NCBI RefSeq assembly: GCF_026262505.1
Contig: NC_067205.1
Span: 5,146,001-5,210,000, forward strand
Length of the DNA: 64,000 nt
Direction: 5' to 3'
From: Trichomonas vaginalis G3
Lineage: Eukaryota > Parabasalia > Trichomonadida > Trichomonadidae
In this document: piece by piece, positions 1-10,789 of the stretch
Position numbering within the stretch: the first letter of the stretch is position 1
How the letters are laid out: every line of letters starts with the position of its first letter
Program-made: the position numbers and the translations under genes
The notes under the pieces: model-generated
What the model was told of the DNA's origin: nothing
Databases searched by the model: none
Seen by the model: the letters and a program-made list of their open reading frames with translations, nothing else

Positions 1-584
1 TCTCTATTCTTTAACAAAGGATGAGAAGCAAAGTCATCTAAGATAAGAAGACACCTATGAGGGTAAGTCTTCCAATCGTAAGATTGCAATTTCTTCGAAA
101 TGTATTCTATCTCTTTCTGTTTGTTTCTGAAGTGTTTCTTCTCTAATATTCTCTGCATTTCCTCATTTGGGTCTTTAAACCTCGAATTGACATACTCATT
201 TATAGCATTGTACTTCAAAACTCTTCTTTGGTACTTCTTTATCCAATCCAACAACTCAGAGTCTTTTATACATACTAACTTAGACTTTTTTATAATATCT
301 TTGAACGAATTTACGGTTTGGTCAAATTGACCAGAAGTACTACAAATGACTACTAACTCATAGAATGGGTTCTTCTCATCTAGTTCTTGTTGTTGTGCAG
401 CCATTTTAAGATAAGTGAAAGTCTTACCCGACCCAGGTGGTGCGATTAGACCTGTTATACCATTCTGAGCAAATAAGAACTTGTCATGTATGGGTTTTAT
501 CTGAGCATTTTCTAACTTCCTCTTGTTCTTATTTAAAACATTCTCAAATTTTTTGTCAATGTCAGCAAACTTTTTTTCTAACAT
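1..584 (-). CDS. Polinton genome-packaging ATPase (partial, runs off window)
   Basis: The minus-strand frame starts at an ATG at 584 and stays open to the window edge, giving about 194 residues. It has a charged N-terminus and then a P-loop, APPGSGKTF, followed about 100 residues later by a hydrophobic Walker B-like stretch, LLILDDF. This matches the FtsK/HerA-type packaging ATPases (A32-like) carried by Polintons and related viruses, which drive DNA into capsids. It diverges from the small plus-strand gene starting at 621. The C-terminal part is outside the window, so wholeness cannot be judged. Confidence 0.8.
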   Translation of the reverse strand, partial: MLEKKFADIDKKFENVLNKNKRKLENAQIKPIHDKFLFAQNGITGLIAPPGSGKTFTYLKMAAQQQELDEKNPFYELVVICSTSGQFDQTVNSFKDIIKKSKLVCIKDSELLDWIKKYQRRVLKYNAINEYVNSRFKDPNEEMQRILEKKHFRNKQKEIEYISKKLQSYDWKTYPHRCLLILDDFASHPLLKNR

Positions 585-620
585 ATTTTTAGAAAAATTA
601 AAATTTTTATCTTTTAGAAA

Positions 621-1058
621 ATGTCTAGCGATTTCGCTATCTATATTCGAGACAAGCTTTTCGACAGCAAAACATCTGTCGACCATAAAATCTTACATAG
701 TGTAAACAAGAAAGGTGAATTTGTTCTAAAGTTCTGTTTCTGGGAATATGACAAGAACCATAAAACATTAAGCAGAGAAGTCTTAAAATTTGTCAATGAC
801 AGACTTGTTGACAGAGATGACGCCTCTTGGAGAGATGAAGTCCAACAAAACTTCTTAGAATGCAAAGAAGACACATGCGCTGTTCTTGAAAATGAAATAG
901 AAAACAGAATAGAAGAGCTATTAAATGACAAAGCACTTTTACAAAAATATGGTTCTGAGAAGTTTGACATAACTCCACCAGAAAAGAAGAAAGAGAAAAG
1001 AAAGAAAGAAAGTAGAAGAAGAGAAGAAAGAACCAGTTCCAGAGAAGGGGAGATATGA
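621..1058 (+). CDS. Uncharacterised Polinton A protein, 145 aa
   Basis: An open frame of 145 residues between the ATPase (divergent, 36 bp away) and a convergent minus-strand gene. I do not recognise a domain. The N-terminal two thirds is mixed alpha/beta-looking and acidic. The last 35 residues are a Lys/Arg/Glu-rich low-complexity tail, which may bind nucleic acid or be disordered. It looks whole. A function cannot be assigned; its position beside the packaging ATPase is the only hint that it belongs to the element's virion or packaging gene set. Confidence 0.6.
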   Translation: MSSDFAIYIRDKLFDSKTSVDHKILHSVNKKGEFVLKFCFWEYDKNHKTLSREVLKFVNDRLVDRDDASWRDEVQQNFLECKEDTCAVLENEIENRIEELLNDKALLQKYGSEKFDITPPEKKKEKRKKESRRREERTSSREGEI

Positions 1059-1081
1059 CATGTAAAAATAAAATTTTATTT

Positions 1082-1501
1082 TTAGAACATTTCTGGGTCA
1101 ATGTCAATGTTCTCTTCCTCTTTAGGAGCAAACACCGGCTTAGACTCTAAAATCTTTTTACCCAATTTACCTTGAACTTCAACTATCTTAGACTCATAAT
1201 ATTCATAGTCGTCTGCTTTCTTTGGTTCATAAGGTATAACAAGTTTGTATGCTTTGCCTTCTTTAAGGTTTGAAAACCTTCTGTCAAAACTTTCTTTGAC
1301 TGTTAACAAACCTTCTATGTCTAAGTCTTCAAATTTCGCACCATTTTTAGTCACAATAGCAAACTTAACTGGTTCGATGTTCCAAACTTTGTCAAATGTA
1401 GACTTTTCAAAATGGTAGAAGTAAACATTCAAATATGTGAATGGGTCTAGTTCTTCTTTAAGTCCTGACATGTACTTGTTTACTGAGATGAATTTCGCCA
1501 T
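1082..1501 (-). CDS. Uncharacterised Polinton A protein, 139 aa
   Basis: An open frame of 139 residues starting MAKFISVNKYMSG. It has no recognised domain. It is a compact, charged protein with an acidic C-terminus (EEENIDIDPEMF). It follows the helicase region on the same strand by about 36 bp and converges with the 621-1058 gene, 23 bp away. Tight spacing and strand suggest co-expression with the replication gene upstream, and a single-strand-binding or accessory replication role would be a guess. The reading frame looks whole. Confidence 0.6.
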   Translation of the reverse strand: MAKFISVNKYMSGLKEELDPFTYLNVYFYHFEKSTFDKVWNIEPVKFAIVTKNGAKFEDLDIEGLLTVKESFDRRFSNLKEGKAYKLVIPYEPKKADDYEYYESKIVEVQGKLGKKILESKPVFAPKEEENIDIDPEMF

Positions 1502-1537
1502 CTTTTCTATCGGATAAAAAAATATTTTTTTTAAAAT

Positions 1538-2766
1538 TTACTCAGAAAAATTTTTCTTTGTATATACACCATTCTGAACATCTAAAAGACTTTTGACATT
1601 TGCCAAGAATGTTCGTTTAGACGCTGTCATATAACCATATTCTTGACAATACTGTTTATACGAATCGTACAATGACCTTTCATCTAAACACTCAAAGTTA
1701 GTCTCATCTATAAACAGTTCATATACACTCTTGTTTGCTTCTAACAATGTTTGTCTCTCTTCGGTATGTGGAATTTGTCTTGGATTGAACTTTGAAATAT
1801 CTAATGTCATGAAATATGAGAACAAGTGGTTGTAAAAGTTAGGTGTCAAAGTTTCTGCTAAGTCGTCAAAATATTCTGTATCTTGCATATGAGCTTCTGA
1901 CGTTCTGACAACTACATATCTTCTGTCAGAACTTTCTAACTTCATCGGAACGGCGTTGTTTGAAACCATGACGAAGTTTGCAACATTTTCACAAACTCTT
2001 TGGTCTCTATATTTTCTTTCAACAACTCCAACTTTGTCTGTTATAAGACTCTTCAAAGCATCCGAGTTCAAAACCTTTGTTGTATCTATACTTTGAAGTT
2101 CGTTACATACTATAAGTTTCATATTCTCTATTGAGGAGTTAAATTTACCGCAGATGTTTTCTAAGTTTGTCATATTCGGATTCGAATAACCTTCTAACAG
2201 TTTGCATAAGATATCTGTAAAGAAAGTGTTCTTACCTGTTCCTTGTTTTCCTATTATGATGAGAGCAGTTTCATTTTTAGCACTTGGATGTTGTAAGATG
2301 TTTGCAAACCAACATAAGATACTCATAGACTCTTTCGTTTCCATTGCATATAATTTCTTTGACATGGTCTAACCAAGCTTCTATAACATTTTCTTTCCAT
2401 TCTACTTGTTCGTATTTATATCCAGTGAAGATAGAATAGAAGTTTGGAGAAGGTGTATAGAACTTTATACCACGAACTGAAAAATCTTCTAACTTTGACA
2501 ATAAGATATCCCAAGCATCTAACATCTCATACCAACTTGTACGACTTTTATTTTCTTAAGTTTCTGTTTACATTCTTGTTCTGAACTATTGTCGCTTTAG
2601 GTTTGTTAAAGACAACATCCATTCTTTCATGACATAACATTCTGGGCAGAGTCGACATAAATGACTAAACGTTTCAAATTCTCGACTGCTTTGTTATAGT
2701 CTCTAAATGGACACATATTTCTGAACGCTTGGAAGTCATAAAAATCTGAAACGTCTATTCTGTACA
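1538..2766 (-). pseudogene. SF3 primase-helicase-like region (D5/DUF5906-like), Polinton A
   Basis: The minus-strand coding region contains a P-loop GKQGTGKNTFF, a following acidic hydrophobic strand LIVCNEL and a sensor-like NFVMVSNN. Together with the C-terminal helical part these fit the SF3 helicase module of D5-like primase-helicases (DUF5906/NrS-1 type). Such enzymes unwind DNA at the replication fork of many viruses and virophages. The longest readable part is 1538-2365. Upstream sequence to an ATG at 2766 also looks coding, but the region as a whole looks broken (about two breaks). The family call is from motifs only. Confidence 0.65.
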
Positions 2767-2798
2767 TTTTTTTATAAAAATAAAAAAAAATATTTTTT

Positions 2799-3613
2799 TT
2801 ATTCTTGAGCTATTTGTTGTTCTTGACTTTGTTGTTGCATTTGTTCCATTTGTTGTTCTTGAGCTATTTGTTGTTGAAGTTGTTCTTGTAGTACAATACT
2901 TTCACCAGTTGCATCTTCCAATTCGAAACTTTCTGCCGTCATTGACAAATACATAGGACATAAAAGTTTTACAGGAACAAAGTTTGCGTCAACTAAGGTT
3001 AAGTTTATGTTTGCTAAAGTGTTTGAGTTTACTAAAGCTGAAAACTCTGCATTCGAATGAACAATAGGCAAACCAGCAGAGAAAGTGTTGTTTATACGCA
3101 TGAGTATCTTTTGGTCATAGTAGTTTCTGTCGACATTCGAATAGCACTTTGAACCTAAGTTTGAAACAATATATAAAATAGGTGTACTTAAAGTCAATGG
3201 AACAGACATTCCTTGTATGACACCTTTTCCTGTTATAGGAAACTGTTGGTAGTAAAAACCAGATATAAGTTTTGTATTATAGCTCATATCGTTTATACTA
3301 AACTCAGTCGGACATCCAAACATAATGAAACCTGCTCTAGTTGCAGCACATGTTACATCCGTCCTTAAAGTATTAAATAAGTCAACAAAACCTGTTGGTG
3401 GTATATCTGAGTAAGTATCTTCAAAGAAGTATTTTTTACCATTCACAACACAAAGTCTTCTGGTGTCAAAAGAGCAAAACAGGCTTTAGTCGTCATCGTG
3501 TTTAAGGTCAGTTTACAATATCGTCCTTGAGGACTTTGTAAGTTTGTTGTTATAGAATTATATGACTCAGGGTTTTTAGTCGTAATAGTATAAACCACTA
3601 TGTCTTCTGCCAT
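2799..3613 (-). pseudogene. Capsid-associated candidate with Gln-rich tail, Polinton A
   Basis: The largest readable part (2799-3446, 215 residues) is beta-strand-like, rich in Thr, Ser and Asn, and ends in a tail of repeated Gln/Glu (QQQIAQEQQ-type). Coding-like sequence continues upstream to an ATG near 3613. The composition recalls a minor capsid or penton jelly-roll protein, but I see no diagnostic motif, so this is inference from position among structural genes. About one break is apparent. Confidence 0.4.
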
Positions 3614-3619
3614 TTTTAC

Positions 3620-4201
3620 TTAGCAAGTAAATTTTAATGAAATGTTGTGGTCGTCAAATATTTTTATGACGTCTGGGAAACTATATTTTAAGTTCAAGGT
3701 TTCACCTCCTTTCATAACGTATATCTTGTCAATGACATTATATGAAACACCACAGCAAGCAATGTCAGGCTCTATTTCTTTGATGTTTATATCGTCTGCC
3801 TCTGTCAAAAGTTTCAATAGTTCTTTCAAAATTTCATGAGGTGCGATGACATATGAGTTCACTTTTACAGGGTTGTGCTCAACCAAGTTTAACATTATAC
3901 CCAAAGCTTGACAAATCTTCTCCTGAGTTTTAAGTTTGTCTTTAAGTTGTTGGTAGTCGTTTCGAATATCTGCAACAGAACTTAAGTCTCTGCTAACTTC
4001 AGGGTATGTTGGTTGTTCTTTTACAGGAACTATTGTTATACCATCTTCGTCTTCGTATGGTTTCCCCACTTCAACATCTCTTTCTTTGACATTGACAACA
4101 ACACTTTGACTGTTTGTTTGAGTTGGTGAATTTAACTTCACATCTGCCACCGCCATTAAACCTTTTGAAACACTTACGCTTCTATTTTTCGGAAATGACA
4201 T
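3620..4201 (-). CDS. Uncharacterised Polinton A protein, 193 aa
   Basis: An open frame of 193 residues starting MSFPKNRSVSVSKG, looking whole. The first 90 residues are probably disordered and acidic, and the middle (about 85-130) is helical with a coiled-coil-like QQLKDKLKTQEK segment. The C-terminus has hydrophobic stretches and a Cys pair (ACC). No family is recognised. It lies 7 bp upstream of the capsid-associated candidate on the same strand and 28 bp from a divergent plus-strand gene. Confidence 0.55.
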   Translation of the reverse strand: MSFPKNRSVSVSKGLMAVADVKLNSPTQTNSQSVVVNVKERDVEVGKPYEDEDGITIVPVKEQPTYPEVSRDLSSVADIRNDYQQLKDKLKTQEKICQALGIMLNLVEHNPVKVNSYVIAPHEILKELLKLLTEADDINIKEIEPDIACCGVSYNVIDKIYVMKGGETLNLKYSFPDVIKIFDDHNISLKFTC

Positions 4202-4229
4202 TTTACTTAGAATAAAAAGATGGACGTAT

Positions 4230-4640
4230 TTGAGTTATCTCTTCGAATTGAAGCAAAACAAAGTTTACACACACAAACAATACAAGTTCATTGACAGAGT
4301 AGTTCTTTATACAAACAATGGAAAATGTTATAGAATAGCAGTCTTTGCTGAACCAAAATATTTTCATAAAGCAAAGAAAGTTGGTATAACCGAGATGGTG
4401 AAAGTTCTTGACGTTGACAAAAATATAACAACAAAACTTACAGATATTTCTAAAGGTAAGTTTATAATACAATACTATGTCAAAACTGGCGTACTGTCAA
4501 TATTTGACGGAGAGAAGTCAGTTCAAGAACAACTTACTGACCTGCTGCCAAAATCTGCTCGATGGAAGCTGTCGTTATACCAATCTGAGGAGCCCCAGCA
4601 GGTTTCATCGAACGAATCTTCAAAAGAGCATCTTCCGTGA
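4230..4640 (+). CDS. Uncharacterised Polinton A protein, 136 aa
   Basis: A plus-strand open frame of 136 residues, MSYLFELKQNKVYT. The N-terminal 100 residues look like a small alpha/beta domain (a basic loop around FHKAKKVG, then alternating strands). The C-terminal end overlaps the tail of the convergent capsid region by about 100 bp, so the last residues may not be native. No domain is recognised. It could be a small nucleic-acid-binding accessory protein, but that is a guess. Confidence 0.45.
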   Translation: MSYLFELKQNKVYTHKQYKFIDRVVLYTNNGKCYRIAVFAEPKYFHKAKKVGITEMVKVLDVDKNITTKLTDISKGKFIIQYYVKTGVLSIFDGEKSVQEQLTDLLPKSARWKLSLYQSEEPQQVSSNESSKEHLP

Positions 4641-6140
4641 AAAGTGCTATTGGTTTTGTAAACTTCTTTGCTTTCAATTCATCTGGACCGTCTCTGTCAC
4701 CAGTATATTTGTATTTTGAACTGTACCAACAGTTGAAATACCACCATAAGTTCTGAGTCAGCAAATGGAATGCCAAGCCAAAAGTTTGAACGGTCTCCAT
4801 TTGTATATTGAGTGTTTTGAGCTCCTGTATGGGTCCATACTTTCACATATGGCCATAATAGAACTTTGCATTTCAGGGTTAATGGTTGTTGTGAAGTTTT
4901 GTTAAAGTTCATAGCATCTAATGTCAAGTTGTATGACCTCATATCCTCAACTGTAGAATATTCCTCTCTTGGATAGTATTTGCCATCTATGTTTATATGA
5001 TATTTAATACCGGGGTTGTAGAAACAAGAATAGTCATTTATAGTTCGTCTGAAACAGTACAAAACATAGTATCTGCATGTTTCATTGCAGTTGTTAAAGC
5101 AATATCTGTTCTTGCACCTGGGTCAGCACTTTGGTTTCCAACTTCACCTGCAAAGTCTTTGACAGATATTTGGTGTATAGGAACATAAGTGGAACTGCAA
5201 TATATTTGGCAGCTAAAGCATTTGAAATATCTGGGTCCAACATATAGACTGCAAGTCTGCTTTCTATTCTCTTGCATTCAAACTTTTCGCATGTGAACTT
5301 AACTGGGTCCCAAGCAGTTTTCCAGCAGCATTGAAGTAGTAGTTTACTTCAGTGTTGAGGTTTGAGAAACCAAAGTCTAAGTCAACTTTGTCTTTGCAAA
5401 AGTCACAGAACTTGGCTCCACCAGTTCCCACTACTTCTGTAAGAGTGAATGGGTCTTGTGTTGGTGCAATGACTAAGTTATTTTTGCTTGGAGTAAGTTC
5501 GATAGAAATTTTTCCTGCCCAGTTTGGCAAGTATCTTAAAAACCTGAAGATGAGGAAAGATGACAAAGGAACTCTAAGTTTCAATTTTACTTTGGTTATG
5601 CTGCTGCAGTTTGTCCAGAAAGGTTAACATAACTCCTGGAACGTTAGGGTCAAGTCTTCTTATTTTCTCAATAGTTGCATACTGGTCTGTTTGTTCTCTA
5701 GCTTGTGGTTGTACTGAGTTTCTCAAAGCGAACCATTCATAGTTTGCCCATGTTACTGTTTGAACTAAGTCAGAGTTAGATATATCTTATATCCCATGAA
5801 AACTTCTGGAGCATATTGGTATCCGACATAGAAAATTCCATTGCAACCTTTCTTGTCAGACAACTTGGCAGAAGGTTTTATTTCAATGTCTTGTTCCACG
5901 TATAAGAAAGAGTTGTCAATAGAAATTATATGAAACCTGTCGCAAGCAATATCTACTGTTTGTTGAAGAACTTCTCCAAACTCACCTACATTTCCATAAG
6001 AAACAGCAGTTGTATATTCGTAAGTTCCAGGAACTATTTCTGACCTTCTAATGGCATTGTCGCATTCGTTATACCATTCGGAAACATTTTCCATTCATGG
6101 CATCCAAAACTGTTGCGTTATATTCTGAGCGGCGTACATT
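4534..6140 (-). pseudogene. Decayed major capsid protein region, Polinton A
   Basis: Minus-strand fragments in several frames share patches with the whole-looking capsid gene of Polinton B at 56601-58175. For example, KLRVPLSSFLIFRFL followed by WAGKISIEL here parallels LRLRIPVRRFLPLEAIRF followed by FAGNIQLKV there. That places the region in the double-jelly-roll major capsid family of Polintons. It is clearly broken, with about five or more breaks, and is among the most decayed parts of element A. Confidence 0.7.
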
Positions 6141-7534
6141 TCATATGGGTAAAAATATAGAATAGTTGGGTTTATGTGTCATAATAGAACCCACGTGGAC
6201 CAAGCTTTATTTCTTCCTGACTGAGTTTTTAACTCTTCTTTTTCCTTCATTGCCACTACTTTCACTAGATGAAGTTACTTCTTCACTACTTTCACTTTGT
6301 TCTACTCTTCTTCTTTGGTGTCGCTTTGGTAACTTGCCTCTGCTTCAAGTTGTTGCATCTTTTGGCCTCATGTTCATCTAGTATGTTGCAAATTTTCCAT
6401 GCCCTTTTTTGCCTTTTGGCTCTGGTCGTCGCCATCTCAGGTAACCTATATCCTAGAAAGAGTTTGTCATAGTTTGTATTTGAGTCGTCGCTTATTGTTG
6501 TGCATGACTCTGTCCTGAGTTTCCGGTTCAAGCTCTTCAAACAGTGCCTGTCCATATGGAATATGCTCGTTTCCAAATATATGTTTTTGTAGCCATTCTG
6601 GTTTTCTTTCCATGTTACCAACTATATCTTTTGTGAATGGGAAAGCTTTTACCCAATCTTTCAGTCTTGCGTCGTTTATTTCTGTAGTTGGTTATTTTGT
6701 CAAGGAACATGTTTTCAATACTAACATTTCATTTGGTACTGTCCATTTGAGTTTTCTTAAATATTCATCCCTTCTCAGTTCATTGTCTGCAAAGTAAGTT
6801 TTTATGACATTTGTAAACTTTCGTTTGCAAGGTCATGTACAATAGGTTCTCTTCCTTCTCCCTCCCTAACTTTCTTTCTAAACTCTTCACCAAATATACC
6901 ATCTTTATGGTTCTGTGTAGTTCTTTGAGATAAATGTTCTAGAACGTCAGGTGTTATATTTCCATCAGCCATGTTCATTTCATACTGGTTCAAAATATCT
7001 GCATCTTTCATATCTTTCAATGGCATTAAAGCCGCGCTGAAAATACCAGCTATATCTGGTTCACCATTGACTTCCATTGCGTCTACAACTTCTTGGAATT
7101 GAGGTTGTAAGTTTATGAACCACCTATTCCGGGTTAGCTTTATGAACCCCATCTCATTGTTTAGTTCCATCGTCTGCAGAAACAAAAGTAGGTTTGTTTC
7201 CATCTTGGCTAGGTTCTGAATGAACTTTAAACAATGTTTCATTTCTATATGTTTTTCTTGAAATTTAACCTTTTATTTTCACCGAGTTCATCCGAAGATT
7301 GAACGTTAAATGCTCGTAAGTAAAAAGGGTTGTTGTATTTGTGTACATTTTCTTTCATGCTTCCATTTATGCTGAATATTTTCATCTGGTGTTGGAGTCT
7401 TTTGTATGTCGGCAAACATTTTTCGATATTCTTCTACTATGTCAGCCGAATTTTTTTAGACTCTTGGAAATATTCCATATTCTCCGCATACTCTTGTTGA
7501 GGGTCAAGATTTTTCGGCTGTTCCAAATCTTCAT
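6141..7534 (-). pseudogene. Decayed coding region of unknown product, Polinton A
   Basis: Coding-like minus-strand stretches occur through this interval. The clearest is 6802-7242 (146 residues), a helical, acidic stretch with no recognised domain and a methionine-rich N-terminal half. Another at 6292-6621 is short and basic. No family could be assigned. The interval sits between the capsid region and the large structural-looking genes, so it is probably one or two further virion genes. It is broken, with several breaks. Confidence 0.45.
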
Positions 7535-8290
7535 CTAGTTTGTGAAGTTAGTTTCCAAAGGAAGGACTTGTTCGTTTCCTTCAGGCTCTTCTAGCTGTTG
7601 TTGCTGAACTATTTCTTCCATGTCTGGTTGTATCTGAACTTCTTCCTGTGGAGTTTCTTTGTACCTCATCTGCTGGCATTCATATATTCCGAGACCGTTT
7701 TCAACAAGTTCCCTATTTAAGTCATTCGCATTCATAAGCCTTTGTTCTTTCGTTCCGTCTCTATTTTTTACGCGTTTCATGAAGATAGTTGAATTGTCAT
7801 TTAGCTCTGACACCAAATATCTCGGAGTAAATTCGTTCATGTCATTTGGATGATATGCTATTAAATCATATCCCTTTGCGAGCTTGTATTTTCCAGGTTT
7901 GAAATTATATCCGATTTGGTGTTGAGCCATAAAGCTAAATAGGTTCGGGTCAGTATTTCCTTCATTGAACTTTCGAATAGCTTCTTTATATCTGTCACTA
8001 AAGTCAATAGTATCTGGGTAACCATAGTCTTCTTTAAGCATTTTTAAGAATTCTTGGTTTCCTTGTTCTCTACTTCTTTTATGTCCTTGCTCTGTTTGTG
8101 GTTGTTGTTGTGCAGGGTTTTGAACTGTTGGTTGTTGTGTTGGTTGTTGTGTTGGTTTTGGTGCATGCCTGTGTCTGTGTCCATGTGACGATGTAAATGT
8201 TTTAGGTAGTCCTGGTGCAGGTGCTTCTCTTGGAGGGTTTGGTGGTATATAAATTCCAACAGCTGGTATATAAGTTCCACCAGCTGGCAC
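7535..8290 (-). pseudogene. Polinton A structural-looking protein segment, Pro/Gln-rich then folded
   Basis: A 251-residue readable segment. The first 70 residues are Pro-, His- and Gln-rich (repeated PTQQ units) and surely disordered. The middle (about 80-210) looks folded, with patterns such as GYNFKPGKYKLAKGYDLI. The C-terminus is Glu/Gln-rich. No known domain is recognised. It follows the 8648-9439 segment on the same strand with coding-like sequence between, so both may be parts of the same gene set. The surrounding region looks broken. Confidence 0.45.
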
Positions 8291-8647
8291 ATATGTTCCA
8301 TCTGCAGCGTAATGTCCTACCTGACTTTTCGTTTTAAGAAAGCATTTACTAGGTCTGTTTTGGTCTGTTGTAACTCTTTTTCTTGACTTTTCACAACAGT
8401 TGCTCTAACGGCGTCATAGGCACTTTGAACTGCCTGTCTCGTTGCTGCATCTGTTATTTTCGTCATATTTTGTGCTACTTCTTTAACTCTTTGTCGAAAC
8501 CTTCAGACTTCAGTTTCTTTCCAGATGAGAAGTCGTTCACTTGTTTCACCTTACTATGAAGAGCTTCGAAGGCGTTCTTAAAGTCAGCATTTGTTAAAGT
8601 TTCATTTGAACTGTCTTCATCCGCTTGTATTTTTGTCCTTATTGACC

Positions 8648-9439
8648 CTATAAGCTGGGCTGCTTTAGGTTGGCTTGGGCATCTAACCAGTCATTGTTAG
8701 CTTTTATATATTCTGCGCTTTTCATTGCCTTTTGCATGGCTGCGTCGTTATTTTTACTTTCTTGTGCTAAGTTTTCATACTGTACGGTTTGGTTTTGCAA
8801 CTGTAAAAGTTTTTCTGCCTTTACATTTGCTTCAACTTCTTTTTTATACTCATCGCTATCCATATATGTCTTCAGGGCTTTTTGTTTTATCTCTTCATCT
8901 TTCAGTACTTTATATCGAGTAGTATGGTTTTTCAAATTTATGACATCTTGTTCCATTTTTGCTACTTCTGCTGCTTTTTCTGACACTTTTTTCGCATATT
9001 CCTCTGTACTTAGTTCTTTCAGTTGTTCTTCTTTCTTCTTTTTCTCTACGTTTAACTCATTGAGTTTCTTTGTGTGTCTGTCATATTCTAGTTTCTTTTC
9101 GTTTTCACCTATTTGCTTCTGTATGTCTATGTTTGACTTTTTGACATCTGCTATTTGATTTTTGAGTGAACTCAAATTCATTTGACTTTGAGGGTTATAT
9201 GCTGTTCCGTCTGCAGCTCCACCATAGCCTGCCATTTTCGCTAAAAGTGCCGCTCTTAAACCTCCACTCTGTGCACCAATGACTCGGTTTAAAAGCATAG
9301 GATTGCTTGACATTTGTTGCAACATAGTGGGGTCATTCAGCATTTGTTGTTGCAACTGTTGTTGTGGTGTTAGTCTTACTATTGGATGTTTCAATGCTCT
9401 CTTCCTCTTACGTATATTCTTACGTAGCTTACGTGGCAT
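8648..9439 (-). CDS. Polinton A basic coiled-coil protein, 263 aa
   Basis: An open frame of 263 residues. The N-terminus is strongly basic (MPRKLRKNIRKRKRALKH), followed by a Gln/Met-rich segment, a short Gly/Ala-rich stretch, and then a long coiled coil from about residue 85 to 240 (heptad-like LNELNVEKKKKEEQLKEL). A basic head plus coiled coil suggests a DNA-condensing or core protein of the virion, comparable in general character to adenoviral core proteins, but homology is not shown. It starts 436 bp from the divergent plus-strand gene at 9875. Confidence 0.5.
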   Translation of the reverse strand: MPRKLRKNIRKRKRALKHPIVRLTPQQQLQQQMLNDPTMLQQMSSNPMLLNRVIGAQSGGLRAALLAKMAGYGGAADGTAYNPQSQMNLSSLKNQIADVKKSNIDIQKQIGENEKKLEYDRHTKKLNELNVEKKKKEEQLKELSTEEYAKKVSEKAAEVAKMEQDVINLKNHTTRYKVLKDEEIKQKALKTYMDSDEYKKEVEANVKAEKLLQLQNQTVQYENLAQESKNNDAAMQKAMKSAEYIKANNDWLDAQANLKQPSL

Positions 9440-9874
9440 TTTAAGTGAAGTTAAAAAGCGGTTTTTGACAGATGTTTATATGACACTTTTTGTTCAGCAC
9501 AAAAAACTACTCGGTCAAAGTGTTGTCAGTTTTGTAAAATAACCGTCCTATCTCATTCTATAAGGGGAAAAGGCTTCTCAAAGTATACTTCCTTGGAACG
9601 CCTGTAACTTTTCCTGTAGCGACGATAGACCCTTACTTGTCCGGACAAAGGTATACTATTTTGAGTGCTCTACAAAAAAGTCAACGGCGACGACTCTCAA
9701 AACCGTTGTGTAAAAAGTTTTACCGTTGGACAAAAAAGTATGTATAGAAAACAAAAAACGTTTATAGTTCATTCAATATTTGAGATGGAACGGTTTGCCA
9801 ACGGAGACTTTTCAATAAAATAAAAAAATAGAGGGGGTTACCGTTGACGAAAACGGTTTATTTTAAACTTTTCT
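9440..9874. other. Polinton A non-coding spacer
   Basis: The interval between two divergent genes has no open frame of note. It contains several AACGG/CCGTT words (for example near 9542, 9690, 9722, 9790 and 9841) in both orientations, which may be element-specific regulatory repeats. I see nothing else that can be named. Confidence 0.4.
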
Positions 9875-10789
9875 ATGAGTAGTCCGAAAAAAACAGTTTA
9901 TTTTTGTCTAATGGAAGCCAACATTAACAATTCTCAACCGCTAACCAAAGCCAAAGCCCCCCAACCTCCAAGAACTGGCACAGCTGTTAGAATAACCACC
10001 AAAAAGTCTAACAGCGAATTAAGAGAAATTCTTCAACAAATTTGCTCTAAATATCTCAAAGACGCCGAAGAAAACACACAACCAGACGCTATATACAATA
10101 CTCAGTTCTGTGAAGTTCTGAACAAAGCAATTGCTAGTTCAATTGAACTTACTAAGACAATTCCAAGTCCAATTGAGCTTAGCGATGTCTTAGTTCAGTA
10201 TTTTCCAACATTTACTAAGCTTATAATGTTGAGAACTTTATACCAAGTTCGTCAAAATCTTCCTCGTTACATGCAACGGTCATTCGACAAGAGAATTGCC
10301 GAATTCCAAGTCTTTAGTTACGGATATGACCAAGATGAATACATTGACGAGTTCGGAGACAACTGTACAAAATGGTTTGAATGCTATACGACAACACAAT
10401 TTGAATTCGACTTTCTCGAATTCAACGCAGCAACCATTCATATCATTGCTCTTTACCTTTCCGAACAACAACAAGACCTCGCAGATGGAGATGTTGTTAC
10501 TGTCGTCATGGAAACTCCTGAACAATTCGGAAAAAAGAAGTCTCTAATTGCCAAATTTGTTCCAGGACATCAGCTTTTCCAACGCACAGAAGTCTTCTGT
10601 ATTCCTGGAACTAAGTTCTTTGTCAGGAGCGAACTCAAAGAAAGATATAATGTGTCATTCAATTACACATTATATAATGTTTTCGACCCAGAAGAAGGCT
10701 TCTTCCCAGAAGCAATGGAGGAAGAAGAAGAGGAGGAAATACAAGACTCTATCCAAGAAGAGTCCTCCGAATTCACACCAGAAGACTAA
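9875..10789 (+). CDS. Uncharacterised Polinton A protein, 304 aa
   Basis: The terminal gene of the element is an open frame of 304 residues, with an alternative ATG at 9911 giving 292 residues. The first 50 residues are Pro/Thr/Lys-rich and probably disordered. The rest is a globular alpha/beta protein with many aromatic residues. The last 30 residues are a very acidic run (seven consecutive Glu, then SIQEESSEF). No domain is recognised. The stop lies about 80 bp from the element's end. The frame looks whole, and expression would run toward the terminus. Confidence 0.55.
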   Translation: MSSPKKTVYFCLMEANINNSQPLTKAKAPQPPRTGTAVRITTKKSNSELREILQQICSKYLKDAEENTQPDAIYNTQFCEVLNKAIASSIELTKTIPSPIELSDVLVQYFPTFTKLIMLRTLYQVRQNLPRYMQRSFDKRIAEFQVFSYGYDQDEYIDEFGDNCTKWFECYTTTQFEFDFLEFNAATIHIIALYLSEQQQDLADGDVVTVVMETPEQFGKKKSLIAKFVPGHQLFQRTEVFCIPGTKFFVRSELKERYNVSFNYTLYNVFDPEEGFFPEAMEEEEEEEIQDSIQEESSEFTPED

